Assembly (NCBI RefSeq): GCF_001708405.1
Contig: NZ_CP012418.1
Span: forward strand, 1,826,501 to 1,890,500
DNA from: Kangiella sediminilitoris
GTDB lineage: Bacteria; Pseudomonadota; Gammaproteobacteria; Enterobacterales; Kangiellaceae
Direction: 5' to 3'
DNA: 64,000 bases
The notes under the pieces are model-generated. The model was not told where the DNA came from and made no database searches. It was given only the letters and a program-made list of their open reading frames with translations. Shown one piece after another: positions 19,224 to 29,698 of the stretch (its first letter is position 1; each line of letters starts with the position of its first letter). Position numbers and translations under genes: made by a program.

Positions 19224-21086
19224 TTAGGCTTTTTGATTTTCAATCCACTTCTTGATTTTATTCTCTAGAATATTTAACGGAAGTGCGCCATCCTTCAGAA
19301 CCTGATAGTGGAACTCACGCACATCAAAGTCTTCACCTAGCTCAGTTTCAGCCAAAGTTCGTAGTTCACGAATTTTTAGCTGACCAATCTTGTAAGCGAG
19401 AGCCTGACTTGGGATCGCCATGAAGCGCTCCGCTTCAGATACACGACGAGCCTTGGCGGCAGCCGAGTTTTTCTCCATATAATCCAGTACTTCTTCACGA
19501 GTCCAGCCCTTAGCATGTAAGCCAGTATCTACCACTAAGCGGATAGCTCGCCATAGTTCTGCGCTTAAAGCACCGTAGTATTGGTATGGATCGGTATAAA
19601 CACCCATCTCTTTACCTAATGACTCAGAGTATAACCCCCACCCTTCAATATAGGCAGTAGTACCACCAAAACGGCGGAAGTCAGGTATGTCTTTTAATTC
19701 TTGCTGGGTTGATATTTGGAAATGATGTCCCGGCACGGCCTCATGCAAGTACAGCGACTCTACCGTCCACGTTGGACGCGCACTCAAATCGTAAGTGTTT
19801 ACATAAAAAATACCAGGGCGAGAGCCGTCTGGGGCAGGTCGTTGATAAGATGCTGCAGATGCAGATTGCTCACGGAAGGCCTCTACCGCACGAATCTCGA
19901 ACTGAGCTTTTGGAATGACCTTGAATAAGTCCGGTGCCGTTTCATCCAGCTTTTCGCGTAAATTTTCATAGGCCTGAAGCATGTCCTCTTTCGTTTCAAA
20001 AATAAACTTTGGATCGTTTTTAGTGAACTCGAAGAACTCCTGTAAAGTTCCTTCAAAACCCACTTCATCCATAACACCTTGCATTTCGCCATGAATTCGA
20101 GCAACTTCATCAAGTCCTATCTGGTGAATTTCATCCGGAGTCAGTTCCGTGCTAGTAGTCTGCTTTACCTTAAATGCATACCACTCCTTACCATTTGGTA
20201 ATGCAATCATGCCCGCTGTTTCTCTCGCAGCTGGGATATACTCATCCTTAATAAAGTCATGCATTTTGGTGTACATAGGTACAACCATGGTCTCAATCAT
20301 TTTGACGTATTCGTCCGTCAAACGCTTTTTATCTTCCTCTGAAAAGTCTTCAGGTATATTTTTGATTGGGGTATAGAATAAGCTTTCTTCAACATCATCA
20401 ACCATGTGCGCTTTTAACTGAGGAACAACCTTAACCATCAACGCTTTTGGCTGAACCACGCCACTTTCCATCCCAGTACGCATGTTCTTGATTATGACAT
20501 CTACGCCAGTGTACGCTTCTTCCATACGACTCAACCAATTCTCATAATCTTTAACCGTATTAAATGGTTGGGCACTCTGACCAGAACCCAGCATCGCGAA
20601 GAAGTTAAATGGATTGTAAAACTGCTGAATTGGCTGCATATAATCAGGGAATTCAGCTCCAGCTATTTCCGCCTGACGATCGTTTTTAAATATCTGGTAA
20701 CTCAGTAAGGCCTGACCTTCCAGTTGAGATTCATCAATTTCCTGTATCTTGCTCAAATACTTTTTGCTGAATGCTAATGCTTCTGCTCGTCCCTTTTCCG
20801 TGCCAAAATCACCCAGACGATCATTAAAGCGATGATCTCCCATAAAGGTGGCCGATAATGGATTCATTTTGAGGTTTTCTTCCCAATAGGCCTCATAGAT
20901 AGCGCTGGCTTTTTCAGCTTCTGTCATCTGCTGCTCTTTACTGTTTTCAGCAGGTTTTTCTTTGGCGGTGGCCTGCTCTACTTTAACAGCCGTGCTTACT
21001 TTTTTCTTATCAGCCTCTTCACCGTTACAAGCGGTCAACAAGACCGCTAAAGCAACCGCAGTGAGTTGAAACTTTGTGGATTTCAT
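19224..21086 (-). CDS. DUF885 family lipoprotein peptidase, paralog 1
   Basis: A 620-residue predicted metallopeptidase-like lipoprotein. The lipobox LLTAC gives a lipidated Cys at about residue 20, followed by a charged linker. The family signature LHEAVPGHHFQI lies near residues 447-458 and resembles an HExxxGHH zinc site. I start at ATG 21086, with GAGGAG five bases upstream, rather than an in-frame GTG five codons earlier. Members are annotated as uncharacterised peptidases; substrate is unknown. A closely related paralog lies at 27256-29103. It is monocistronic with its own terminator. Confidence 0.88.
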   Translation of the reverse strand: MKSTKFQLTAVALAVLLTACNGEEADKKKVSTAVKVEQATAKEKPAENSKEQQMTEAEKASAIYEAYWEENLKMNPLSATFMGDHRFNDRLGDFGTEKGRAEALAFSKKYLSKIQEIDESQLEGQALLSYQIFKNDRQAEIAGAEFPDYMQPIQQFYNPFNFFAMLGSGQSAQPFNTVKDYENWLSRMEEAYTGVDVIIKNMRTGMESGVVQPKALMVKVVPQLKAHMVDDVEESLFYTPIKNIPEDFSEEDKKRLTDEYVKMIETMVVPMYTKMHDFIKDEYIPAARETAGMIALPNGKEWYAFKVKQTTSTELTPDEIHQIGLDEVARIHGEMQGVMDEVGFEGTLQEFFEFTKNDPKFIFETKEDMLQAYENLREKLDETAPDLFKVIPKAQFEIRAVEAFREQSASAASYQRPAPDGSRPGIFYVNTYDLSARPTWTVESLYLHEAVPGHHFQISTQQELKDIPDFRRFGGTTAYIEGWGLYSESLGKEMGVYTDPYQYYGALSAELWRAIRLVVDTGLHAKGWTREEVLDYMEKNSAAAKARRVSEAERFMAIPSQALAYKIGQLKIRELRTLAETELGEDFDVREFHYQVLKDGALPLNILENKIKKWIENQKA

Positions 21087-21416
21087 AGGGACTCCTCTCA
21101 CAACTTAGTATTAATAATAATTGTTAATTGATAAGCCTGTTAGCGACTTACAATGAATCAAAATAAACTATACCGCTGGCCTCACTACAAGACAAAGCAA
21201 ACTCGTAACAAAGTGTTGCACGCAGAAAGCGGTAGATACTTCTAAGCAAAACCATCATGACAAATCTTTACATTAACAAAAAACACTAAATATCAATAAG
21301 TTACTGATAGAATTGTGCAAACATCCCACTGTCCATACCACCTTGTGCTTAGAAAAAAGGCACAATAGAGCTTTATCAAAAACTGCTTATTCAAGCACGC
21401 AAGGCATCTTCACCTT
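21087..21416. other. Divergent intergenic region, DUF885 gene 1 / fabA
   Basis: About 330 bp of AT-rich DNA between divergently transcribed genes. It should hold both promoters. I see no convincing -35/-10 pair, FadR- or FabR-like operator, RNA gene or additional ORF in it. Confidence 0.5.
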
Positions 21417-21929
21417 ATGCAAAAATCTTCATACAGTAAGCAAGATCTGCTGGATTGCGGTCATGGCAAATTATTTGGCGAAGGAAATGCCAAGCTACCT
21501 CTACCTAATATGTTGATGATGGATCGCATCACCAACATTCAGGAAACGGGTGGTGAGTACAATAAAGGGCAAATTGTTGCCGAACTCGATATTAAACCGG
21601 ACCTATGGTTCTTTGATTGCCACTTTGAGGGCGACCCGGTTATGCCCGGTTGCTTAGGCGTAGACGCGCTATGGCAGTTAACCGGCTTTTTCCTACCCTG
21701 GAAAGGATTACCTGGAAAAGGACGAGCGCTGGGTTCGGGAGAAATTAAATTTACAGGGCAAGTTTTGCCGACAGCGAAGCTTGTAACCTATATAATCGAC
21801 ATCAAAAGAGTTATTACTAGAAAACTGAAAATGGTCATTGCTGATGGCAGAATGTTAGTGGATGGCAAAGAAATCTACACAACCAAAGATTTGCGCGTCG
21901 GTTTGTTCGAGTCTACCGACAATTTCTAG
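21417..21929 (+). CDS. fabA: 3-hydroxydecanoyl-ACP dehydratase/isomerase FabA
   Basis: A 170-residue hot-dog enzyme that dehydrates 3-hydroxydecanoyl-ACP and isomerises the product to the cis-3 form, the branch point to unsaturated fatty acids. The active-site His (H69 in [15 protein letters not shown]) and Asp (D83 in GVDALWQL) are both present. Length equals E. coli FabA. It is followed 46 bp later by fabB, the usual partner for anaerobic-type unsaturated fatty acid synthesis. Confidence 0.97.
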   Translation: MQKSSYSKQDLLDCGHGKLFGEGNAKLPLPNMLMMDRITNIQETGGEYNKGQIVAELDIKPDLWFFDCHFEGDPVMPGCLGVDALWQLTGFFLPWKGLPGKGRALGSGEIKFTGQVLPTAKLVTYIIDIKRVITRKLKMVIADGRMLVDGKEIYTTKDLRVGLFESTDNF

Positions 21930-21975
21930 TAAAAAACTATACAATACAGAAAATTTTCAATAAGCGGGTGTTATT

Positions 21976-23187
21976 GTGAAAAGAGTAGTAGTCACAGGTA
22001 TGGGCATCGTATCCTGCCTCGGAAATAATATCGAAAATGTAAAACAGTCTTTAATCGATGGTAAGTCTGGTATCAAAAAAATCGATGCCTATGAAGAACA
22101 TGGTTTACGTAGTCACCTGGCTGGGAAACCTGATATTGATGTTTCGGAGCATATCGATAGGAAAAAGCTTCGTTTCATGGGTGACGGTGCTGCTTATGCC
22201 TACATCTCAATGCAACAGGCAATTGATGATGCAGGCTTAAGTGATGAGCAAGTTTCCAATATCCGTACAGGCCTAATCATGGGTTCTGGAGGAGGCTCGC
22301 AAAGCACGCAGGTAGAAGCTATAGACATAGCTAAAACTCGAGGCGCAAAAAGAATCGGTCCTTATGCAGTACCCAAAACCATGGGCAGTACCACCTCGGC
22401 CTGTCTAGCTACCCCTTTTAAAATCAAGGGTATCAACTACTCCATCACTTCAGCCTGCGCGACCAGTGCGCACTGTATCGGTAATGCCTACGAGCAAATT
22501 GCTCTAGGTAAGCAAGATATTATGTTTGCCGGTGGCGGTGAGGAAGAAGACTGGCGTTTAACCGTGCTGTTCGATGCTATGGGTGCTCTTTCCAGTAAAT
22601 ATAACGATAGTCCTGAAACTGCATCACGTCCATACGATGCAACACGTGATGGATTTGTCATTTCATCTGGTGGTGGCTGCCTGGTCTTGGAAGAATTCGA
22701 ACATGCTAAAGCTCGTGGCGCTAAAATCTATGCTGAGATTACGGGTTACGGCGCTACATCAGATGGCTACGACATGGTAGCACCTTCGGGTGAAGGTGCC
22801 GTACGTTGCATGCAGCAGGCGCTAGCTAGCACAAAGAATGCTGTGGATTATATTAACACTCACGGTACCAGTACCCCTGTTGGTGACACGGCAGAATTAG
22901 AAGCCATCAAACAGGTCTTCCCTGATAAAGTGCCTTACATAGCCTCAACTAAGTCATTAGCAGGACATTCATTGGGTGCTACAGGGGTCCATGAGGCAAT
23001 TTACTCCCTTATCATGATGGAGAATAACTTCATTGCGGCTTCAGCGAATATCACAGAGCTGGATGAAAAGGCAGAGGGTTTACCCATCGTTCAACAACGT
23101 ATGGATAATACTGAAATAAAAAGCTTTTTGTCTAACAGCTTTGGTTTTGGTGGAACCAACTGCTCGCTGCTGTTTGAAAAGATCTAG
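21976..23187 (+). CDS. fabB: 3-oxoacyl-ACP synthase I FabB
   Basis: A 403-residue thiolase-fold condensing enzyme elongating unsaturated acyl-ACPs. The catalytic Cys is C161 in TSACATSAH; the two His are in [11 protein letters not shown] and AGHSLGATG; the C-terminal SFGFGGTN loop is present. It starts with GTG at 21976 and matches the FabB N-terminus ([10 protein letters not shown]). It pairs with fabA in one transcript that ends at the strong terminator downstream. Confidence 0.97.
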   Translation: MKRVVVTGMGIVSCLGNNIENVKQSLIDGKSGIKKIDAYEEHGLRSHLAGKPDIDVSEHIDRKKLRFMGDGAAYAYISMQQAIDDAGLSDEQVSNIRTGLIMGSGGGSQSTQVEAIDIAKTRGAKRIGPYAVPKTMGSTTSACLATPFKIKGINYSITSACATSAHCIGNAYEQIALGKQDIMFAGGGEEEDWRLTVLFDAMGALSSKYNDSPETASRPYDATRDGFVISSGGGCLVLEEFEHAKARGAKIYAEITGYGATSDGYDMVAPSGEGAVRCMQQALASTKNAVDYINTHGTSTPVGDTAELEAIKQVFPDKVPYIASTKSLAGHSLGATGVHEAIYSLIMMENNFIAASANITELDEKAEGLPIVQQRMDNTEIKSFLSNSFGFGGTNCSLLFEKI

Positions 23188-23210
23188 CTTTTAAGTAGCC
23201 TATCTTAAAA

Positions 23211-23238
23211 AAAAAGCCCGTTTTACCGGGCTTTTTTT
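23211..23238. terminator. Bidirectional intrinsic terminator, fabB / DUF3081-like gene
   Basis: AAAAAGCCCG pairs with CGGGCTTTTT around a 6-nt loop, with A and T runs on both sides, between convergent genes. Confidence 0.92.
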
Positions 23239-23500
23239 ATTTCAACTTTATTTTGTCGATTTTGGCTAACTTTTCCATAAACTCGTCTTTGTCCAGAACA
23301 CTCTTGTACTCCAGGTTATATTTGCTATGAAAGTTAATGCTTAAAGTTACCTTATCGTCGGTCAGATCAACATTATATCCGTCTAAGTCTGAATAGGCAT
23401 TAATCCCTTTATAAAAGTACTTATTACCACGTTTCTCACCAAGCTCAACGATTTTCTGGTAAGCGCGTAAAGCCATTCGAATATCAATATCAGAAGCCAT
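23237..23500 (-). CDS. DUF3081-like small protein
   Basis: An 87-residue soluble protein of unknown function. Its sequence (ALRAYQKIVELGEKRG near the start, then DLDGYNVDLTDDKVTL) resembles the DUF3081 family found in marine gammaproteobacteria. A GAGG site four bases before ATG 23500 supports the start, and the gene ends at the shared terminator. It lies downstream of lysS but is separated from it by the lysS terminator. Family name is from recall. Confidence 0.7.
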   Translation of the reverse strand: MASDIDIRMALRAYQKIVELGEKRGNKYFYKGINAYSDLDGYNVDLTDDKVTLSINFHSKYNLEYKSVLDKDEFMEKLAKIDKIKLK

Positions 23501-23540
23501 AAAACCTCTTCTCTAACTAGAATCAAAAAATGTTAGTTAC

Positions 23541-23563
23541 AAAAAAGCCCGCAGTAGCGGGCC
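23541..23563 (-). terminator. Intrinsic terminator after lysS
   Basis: GCCCGC pairs with GCGGGC around a 4-nt loop and is followed by TTTTTT on the minus strand, 9 bp after the lysS stop. Confidence 0.9.
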
Positions 23564-23571
23564 CTTAACTG

Positions 23572-25071
23572 TTACTCTGGACGCATGTGAGGGAACAATA
23601 GTACATCACGAATTGATGGGCTGTCGGTTAACAACATCACCAGACGATCAATACCAATACCCTCGCCTGCTGTTGGCGGAAGACCATACTCCAGGGCACG
23701 GATATAATCAGCGTCATAGTGCATCGCTTCATCATCACCAGCGTCTTTCGCTTCAACCTGAGCTTTAAAGCGCTCTGCCTGATCTTCAGCATCATTTAAC
23801 TCTGAAAATCCATTCGCCAATTCGCGCCCTCCGGCAAAGAACTCAAAACGGTCAGTAACAAATGGGTTTTCATCGTTACGACGAGCCAGAGGCGAGACTT
23901 CTGCTGGATAAGCCGTTATAAACGTTGGTTGGATCAACTTGTGCTCAGCGACTTCTTCGAAGATTTCAATTTGAATCTTGCCCAAGCCCCAGCTATCTTC
24001 AACTTTTACATTACAGGCCTTAGCAACTTTCTTTGCGGATTCCATATCATTCAGCTGGTCAACCGTGACTTCGGGTAAGTACTTAACAATCGCTTCAAGC
24101 ACCGTCATACGCTCAAAAGGTTTACCGAAATCATAAGTCTCACCACTACTTTCAAAAACTGTCGTACCTAATACTGACTCAACTGTATAACGTAGCATTT
24201 CTTCAGTTAAATCCATTAGGTCATTATAATCAGCGTAACCCCAGTAGAATTCCAACATAGTGAATTCAGGGTTATGACGAGTCGATAAGCCTTCATTACG
24301 GAAGTTACGGTTTATCTCATACACCTTCTCAAGACCACCCACGACCAGACGCTTTAAGTATAGCTCAGGTGCAACTCGTAAAAATAATGGCATATCCAAA
24401 GCGTTATGATGCGTTTCGAATGGTTTCGCGGTAGCACCACCAGGAATGACGTGCATCATTGGAGTTTCGACTTCAAGGAAGTCTCGATTTTCTAAAAAGT
24501 CGCGGATCGCTTTCACCACTTTTGAACGAGCTATAAACGTTGCTCTAGAGTCTTCATTCACGATCAGATCGACGTAACGCTGACGATAACGGGTTTCCTG
24601 ATCCGATAAACCACCCCATTTATCAGGTAGTGGACGCAAAGACTTGGTCAAAAGCTTGATGTCAGAAGCTTTGACTGAAAGCTCTCCTTTATTGGTTTTA
24701 AATACCGTACCCTCAATACCAACGATGTCGCCAATGTCCCAAGTCTTAAAGTCATCATATACTTCATCGCCAACCTGATCCTTACGCACGTAAGACTGAA
24801 TTCGGCCTGACATATCTTGAATGGTGATAAAGCTCGCTTTACCCATGTTACGGAATAACATGATACGACCAGCAACCTTTACCTTCTTACCGATTTCCTC
24901 CAGCTCAGGCTTTTCTTTATCGCCGTATTCAGCAGCGATCTCAGCAGCCAGGGAGTCACGACGGAAGTCGTTCGGAAAGGCAATCCCCTGTTTTCGTTTC
25001 TCCGCCAACTTTTCTTTACGCAATGTAATTTGTTCGTTGACGTCGACGACTGGGGTTTCTTGATTGCTCAT
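23572..25071 (-). CDS. lysS: Lysyl-tRNA synthetase (class II)
   Basis: A 499-residue class IIb synthetase charging tRNA-Lys. The N-terminal OB-fold anticodon-binding domain covers about residues 60-170 ([16 protein letters not shown]). Motif 2 is [25 protein letters not shown] and motif 3 [26 protein letters not shown]. It lies downstream of prfB across 209 bp, the classic prfB-lysS order. Confidence 0.98.
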   Translation of the reverse strand: MSNQETPVVDVNEQITLRKEKLAEKRKQGIAFPNDFRRDSLAAEIAAEYGDKEKPELEEIGKKVKVAGRIMLFRNMGKASFITIQDMSGRIQSYVRKDQVGDEVYDDFKTWDIGDIVGIEGTVFKTNKGELSVKASDIKLLTKSLRPLPDKWGGLSDQETRYRQRYVDLIVNEDSRATFIARSKVVKAIRDFLENRDFLEVETPMMHVIPGGATAKPFETHHNALDMPLFLRVAPELYLKRLVVGGLEKVYEINRNFRNEGLSTRHNPEFTMLEFYWGYADYNDLMDLTEEMLRYTVESVLGTTVFESSGETYDFGKPFERMTVLEAIVKYLPEVTVDQLNDMESAKKVAKACNVKVEDSWGLGKIQIEIFEEVAEHKLIQPTFITAYPAEVSPLARRNDENPFVTDRFEFFAGGRELANGFSELNDAEDQAERFKAQVEAKDAGDDEAMHYDADYIRALEYGLPPTAGEGIGIDRLVMLLTDSPSIRDVLLFPHMRPE

Positions 25072-25114
25072 TTTTTCTCTTCACCTCAAGTTAATTACTT
25101 AATCATTAAAACAA

Positions 25115-25131
25115 GTACCGATAAACGGTAC
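25115..25131 (-). terminator. Weak stem-loop between prfB and lysS
   Basis: GTACCG pairs with CGGTAC around a 5-nt loop, followed on the minus strand by TTGTTTT. The stem is short, so it may attenuate prfB-lysS read-through rather than stop it. Confidence 0.3.
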
Positions 25132-25280
25132 AAAAACACACATCATTTTTCTGTGAAAATAAATGTCGCTAATCACTCAGTATCGCACCCTTCAGGTTTG
25201 ATTTCCTAGCGTTAGCTAGCGCATAGTCATACGCTCAAAACTTAGCATCATTTTATTATGACCGTTACGAGAGCAGTAAG

Positions 25281-26379
25281 TTACACACCTGCCTTTAAAG
25301 ATGCCTCGATAAAGTCATCTAAATCACCGTCCAATACAGCTTGAGTACTGCTGGACTCATGTCCAGTACGCAGGTCTTTAATTCTCGATTGATCAAGAAC
25401 GTAAGATCGAATCTGACTGCCCCAGCCGATATCCGACTTAGACTCTTCAAGGGCTTGCTGCTCTTCTCGCTGCTTTTGCATCTCAAGCTCATAGAGTTTA
25501 GCTTTCATCATTTTCATCGCTTCAGCACGGTTTTTATGCTGGGAACGATCATTCTGGCATTGAACCACAATACCTGTTGGAACATGAGTCAGTCGAATCG
25601 CGGAATCTGTCTTATTAACGTGCTGGCCACCTGCACCACTGGCTCTGTATGTATCTACCCTCAAATCCGCCGGATTGACCTCAATATCAATATCATCGTC
25701 CACCTCAGGGTAAACAAATACCGAGGCAAAAGATGTATGGCGACGGTTTCCAGAGTCAAAAGGCGACTTTCGTACTAAACGATGGACACCTGTTTCAGTT
25801 CGAAGCCAACCGTACGCATATTCTCCGTCAACTTTGATGGTAGCGCTTTTAATGCCAGCGACATCTCCATCAGATTCTTCCGTGACCTCAACTTTAAAAC
25901 CTCGACTCTCGGCCCAACGCAAATACATTCTTAACAACATACTCGCCCAATCCTGAGCCTCCGTTCCGCCAGAACCGGCCTGTATATCAAGGTAGGCATT
26001 ACTATCGTCCATATCACCAGAGAACATGCGACGAAATTCCAGCTTTGCCAGCATTTTTTCGAGGCCGCTGACTTCGTCTTCTATCATTTCAACGCTATCG
26101 GAATCATCCTCTTCCACAGCGATTTCCAGCAGGTCTAAATGATCGGTTACGCCTTGCTCGAGTTGACTGATAGTTTCAACCACCGCTTCTAGCTTGGCTC
26201 GCTCCTGACCTAAGGCTTGTGCCCGTTCCTGATCATTCCAAACATCAGGCTGCTCTAACTCTCTTGTGACTTCCTCTAGACGCTCTTTCTTAGCATCGAA
26301 GTCAAAGATACCCCCTAAGCGTTTCGACACGCTCAGACATATCTTTTAAATGTTCTCTTATTGGATTAACTTCTAACAT
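25281..26379 (-). CDS. prfB: Peptide chain release factor 2 (programmed +1 frameshift)
   Basis: RF2 recognises UAA and UGA stops. The gene starts at ATG 26379 with [19 protein letters not shown] and reaches an in-frame TGA at 26304-26302 after 25 codons. The slippery context is AGGGGGTATCTTTGAC, with an internal Shine-Dalgarno-like AGGGGG three bases before CTT TGA, as in E. coli. A +1 shift continues into [12 protein letters not shown] and yields 365 residues, the same as E. coli RF2. The SPF tripeptide (RKSPFDSG) and GGQ (GAGGQHVNK) are intact. The 349-codon frame starting at GTG 26330 is not the real N-terminus. The frameshift autoregulates RF2 levels. Confidence 0.97.
26302..26318 (-). 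promoter_or_regulatory. RF2 programmed frameshift site
   Basis: CTTAGGGGGTATCTTTGA on the minus strand combines an SD-like AGGGGG, CUU slippery codon and poorly terminated UGA (26304-26302), the conserved bacterial prfB recoding element. Confidence 0.95.
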
Positions 26380-26592
26380 ACTGCCCCAAATTATTGCCGT
26401 AATATGCGGTATTACCGCTCTTTGTTACGCAAAAGGGGCATATTTTAACCAATCACGGGGCTACTTCATAGCCATAAACCCTGTCATCTGGTCAATTTCA
26501 AAAGAAAAGTTGTATATTTTGATTTTGAGTTGGCTTTAAAGTTGATTGTCTTGATTCAAAGGCGATAAATTAAGCAAACCAAAACTGTTCTT

Positions 26593-27084
26593 TTATGAAC
26601 GTTTTGGTGTCCACGCCCAAATCATCTGACAATTAATAGGCTCTTTCCCTTCCTCATCAGTAACTGATACAGCAACCTCTACTTCCCCTTTCTCTAAAGT
26701 CAAAATACTATTAACTTGCTGTTCAGTAAGATGAGCTTTTGCAACCAGATCCCCTTTAGCACGCTTTAGGAAGTCAACCTTCAGAGTCTTTATGACAGGA
26801 ACCTTATCGTCGGGAACATTCATACCAACAACCATACCAGTGGCTGTTTCAGCAATAAGGGCCATACCGGCTGCGTGAATGGTGCCGATATGATTTTGGA
26901 CTTTAGTCCTATTTTTCAGCCTGAACTCGGAATGTGCTTTAGTCAACATAAGGACTTCAACTTTGGCGGTTCCCACCAGCTTTACGGTTCGACGCAGAGC
27001 AAAGTTAAGAGCTGGTTTTTGTAAAAAACCAGGCAGACTTTCTATCTTTTTTACCAGCCTGGCTAGTCGGTTGTTCTCACTCAT
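26593..27084 (-). CDS. DUF4442/PaaI-like hot-dog thioesterase-type protein
   Basis: A 163-residue hot-dog-fold protein, probably an acyl-CoA thioesterase relative. The segment VQNHIGTIHAAGMALIAETATG matches the helix-containing active-site stretch of PaaI/DUF4442 proteins (HxGxxHxxG pattern). I start at ATG 27084, with AGGGGA about eight bases upstream, instead of the open frame 22 codons further. The substrate is unknown. It stands alone, divergent from DUF885 gene 2 across 171 bp. Confidence 0.75.
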   Translation of the reverse strand: MSENNRLARLVKKIESLPGFLQKPALNFALRRTVKLVGTAKVEVLMLTKAHSEFRLKNRTKVQNHIGTIHAAGMALIAETATGMVVGMNVPDDKVPVIKTLKVDFLKRAKGDLVAKAHLTEQQVNSILTLEKGEVEVAVSVTDEEGKEPINCQMIWAWTPKRS

Positions 27085-27255
27085 TAAACTATCCCCTATG
27101 TAGTTTTGCCTGAAGTACATTTCAATCTGGACTGACCAGTATAATTGCATATCCCATGAGATGTGTAAAAAGATATTTCAAGCCCGCTACGCACTGATTT
27201 TTTGTGGTAATGTTTTTAACAGCACAACAACACGTCACAACAATGGAATTTTATA

Positions 27256-29103
27256 ATGAATAAGAAACTTACATTAATTAGTCTTAGTGTTGCTTTAGCA
27301 CTGGTGGGATGCACGGATGAAGAGGCCAAAACTCTAAACTCCCAACCAATTCAAAAAGCTGAAACTACGGCTGGACAGTCAGAGGCAATGACTGCAGAAG
27401 AAGCTTCCGAAAAATTAAATCAACTTTTTGCTGAAAATTTCGAGCAGAGTTTAAAGCTCAATCCCATTCGAGCTACAGCCATCGGCGACAACCGATATAA
27501 CGACCAGCTACCAAACTTTTTATCCGCAGAGTACAGAATGAAAATGCACAACTTTACAGCCAGCTGGCTGCAAAAAGTCAAGCAAATCGACCGTACCCTG
27601 TTATCTGGACAAGACCGCTTAAGTTATGATGTCTTTGTTTATCAATCCGAATTGGCTCTTGAAGGGGAAAAGTTCCCCGGGCACCTGATTCCGCTTAATC
27701 AGTCTAATAACCTGACCAGCTTTTTTGCCCAACTGGGATCAGGCCAAAGCCTACAGCCATTCAAAACAGTTGAAGATTACGACAACTGGTTAAAGCGTAT
27801 TGATGACGGCGTGAAGATCCTGGATCAGCTTATTGTTAATATGAACCAGGGTATTGAAAAAAATGTCGTGCAGCCTAAAGCCTTAATGGAAAAAGTCTTA
27901 CCTCAGGTTAAGGCCCATATCGTTGATTCACCAACCGACAGTATATTCTTCCAACCTATTGAGAGTTTCCCAGAAGACTTTTCTGAAGAAGATAAAAAAC
28001 GTTTGAAGGAAGCCTACACAAAAGTGATTGCAGAGGACATAGTGCCAGCTTATAAGCGCTTACATGATTTTATTGAAGAGGATTACTTACAACACGCACG
28101 TAATACATTTGGCTTAAGTGAACAACCTAACGGTGAAGCTTGGTACAACTATCAACTTAAAACGTTCACTACTACCGATCTGTCTGCAGAAGAAATACAC
28201 CAGTTTGGCCTAAAGGAAGTCGCAAGAATTAGAGCCGAGATGCAGAATGTCATGAAGCAGGAAAACTTCGAAGGCAGCCTCAGCGACTGGTTCGCTTATG
28301 TACAGTCTAACCCTGAATTTTATTACGATAATGAAGAGGAGCTTTTACAGGGATATCGCGATCTTCAGGCCAAAGTAAATAAGCTATTACCGAAAATGTT
28401 TGATGTTCAACCCAAATCAGATTATGAAGTTAGAGCGGTAGAAGCTTTCCGTGCCGAATCAGCATCAGGTGCGTCTTATATGGCAGGCAGTTCAGATGGC
28501 AGTCGTCCGGGCATATTCTACGTCAACACCTTCAATCTCAAAGGCCAGCCGAAATTTGGAATGGAAACTTTATCTCTGCATGAGGCGGCACCAGGACACC
28601 ACTTTCAGATCTCTCTGCAGCAGGAAGTTGAAGGCTTACCAATGTTCCGACGCTTCGGGGGATTAAGCGTTTTTTCTGAAGGCTGGGCTTTATATGCTGA
28701 GTCAATTGGTAAAGAGATGGGTATGTTTACTGACCCAATGCAGTATTATGGCCGCTTAAGCGATGAAATGCTCCGCGCAATGCGCTTAGTGGTTGATACG
28801 GGTCTGCATGCAAAAGGCTGGTCCCGCCAAAAAGCCATTGATTATATGATGGAAAACTCATCGATGGCCGATACCGATGTTGTCTCAGAAGTTGAGCGCT
28901 ACATAGCATGGCCCGGACAGGCTGTTTCATACAAGGTAGGGCAGCGAGTAATTACTGAATTAAGAGCTGAAGCGGAGAAAAAACTTGGCGAACAATTTGA
29001 TATTAGAGAATTCCACCGCCAAATTTTGATTGACGGAGCATTACCAATGCCGGTTTTGAAAACTAAAATACGGGAATGGATCGCTTCAAAGCAAAGCGCA
29101 TAA
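27256..29103 (+). CDS. DUF885 family lipoprotein peptidase, paralog 2
   Basis: A 615-residue lipoprotein (lipobox LVGC, Cys at about residue 19) related along its full length to the gene at 19224-21086. Both share LGSGQS.QPF, the NMxxG motifs, SFPEDFSEEDKKRL-type segments, and LHEAAPGHHFQISLQQE (about residues 441-457). The HEAxPGHH signature suggests a zinc peptidase. It ends at a bidirectional terminator. Substrate and paralog division of labour are unknown. Confidence 0.88.
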   Translation: MNKKLTLISLSVALALVGCTDEEAKTLNSQPIQKAETTAGQSEAMTAEEASEKLNQLFAENFEQSLKLNPIRATAIGDNRYNDQLPNFLSAEYRMKMHNFTASWLQKVKQIDRTLLSGQDRLSYDVFVYQSELALEGEKFPGHLIPLNQSNNLTSFFAQLGSGQSLQPFKTVEDYDNWLKRIDDGVKILDQLIVNMNQGIEKNVVQPKALMEKVLPQVKAHIVDSPTDSIFFQPIESFPEDFSEEDKKRLKEAYTKVIAEDIVPAYKRLHDFIEEDYLQHARNTFGLSEQPNGEAWYNYQLKTFTTTDLSAEEIHQFGLKEVARIRAEMQNVMKQENFEGSLSDWFAYVQSNPEFYYDNEEELLQGYRDLQAKVNKLLPKMFDVQPKSDYEVRAVEAFRAESASGASYMAGSSDGSRPGIFYVNTFNLKGQPKFGMETLSLHEAAPGHHFQISLQQEVEGLPMFRRFGGLSVFSEGWALYAESIGKEMGMFTDPMQYYGRLSDEMLRAMRLVVDTGLHAKGWSRQKAIDYMMENSSMADTDVVSEVERYIAWPGQAVSYKVGQRVITELRAEAEKKLGEQFDIREFHRQILIDGALPMPVLKTKIREWIASKQSA

Positions 29104-29125
29104 CTCTTGATTCTTTTGAAAAAAC

Positions 29126-29149
29126 AAAGGAGCCAACAGGCTCCTTTTT
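29126..29149. terminator. Bidirectional intrinsic terminator, DUF885 gene 2 / GNAT gene
   Basis: AAAGGAGCC pairs with GGCTCCTTT around AACA, followed by TTTT in the plus direction, between convergent genes. It overlaps the GNAT stop codon region. Confidence 0.88.
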
Positions 29150-29687
29150 AAAGTTTAAGGTTCCGTGTCAGACATCCATATGCCACTTCATCTTGCCAGC
29201 GTCCATCAAATTTAAAGTGTTCTTTGAAATAAGCTTCTCGCACCATCCCGAAATGCTCCATCAGTTTCCATGACGCGATATTTCTAGGTTCACAGTAAGC
29301 AACAATTTTATGGCATGGCCAATCTCTTACTATTATCTTTAACATCGCCTTAGTAGCTTCAGTTCCAAAACCTTTACCATGATAATTCCGATTGAACTTA
29401 TAACCGATTTCAATCTGCTCGTGGTATTTATTAACGTAACGAAACCCAATATCCCCTATCAGCTTAGGCTCCGATTTTAGTACCACGGCTGCTCCCATCC
29501 ATCGTCCTTCTTCACCGGTCCACTCTCCAAAGTGGTTTAGGAATAGCTGGTGGGCATCCTTTTTAGATGAAACCGGCATAATATATTTCATGACTTCAGG
29601 ATCCATCGCATAGTCACAATAATCTTCAAAGTCAGATTCTTTCAAGGGACGTAATAATAGTCGTCCCGTATCAATGACTTCTTTCAT
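29148..29687 (-). CDS. GNAT family N-acetyltransferase (RimJ/RimL type)
   Basis: A 179-residue acetyltransferase. It begins with TGRLLLRPLKESDFEDY, typical of the RimJ/RimL subgroup (Acetyltransf_3). The acetyl-CoA binding segment is NRNYHGKGFGTEATKAML (R/Q-x-x-G-x-G/A motif), followed by EPRNIASWKLMEHFGM. The acceptor (protein N-terminus or small molecule) cannot be told. It starts 11 bp after the AddA-like gene, with GGAG before ATG 29687, so it is the last gene of the alkB-to-GNAT transcript. Confidence 0.87.
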   Translation of the reverse strand: MKEVIDTGRLLLRPLKESDFEDYCDYAMDPEVMKYIMPVSSKKDAHQLFLNHFGEWTGEEGRWMGAAVVLKSEPKLIGDIGFRYVNKYHEQIEIGYKFNRNYHGKGFGTEATKAMLKIIVRDWPCHKIVAYCEPRNIASWKLMEHFGMVREAYFKEHFKFDGRWQDEVAYGCLTRNLKL

Positions 29688-29698
29688 TTTGTTCTCCG

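Noticed and set aside
26281-26330. RF2 starting at GTG 26330
   Set aside because: The true N-terminus lies in the other frame from ATG 26379, joined by the conserved programmed frameshift.
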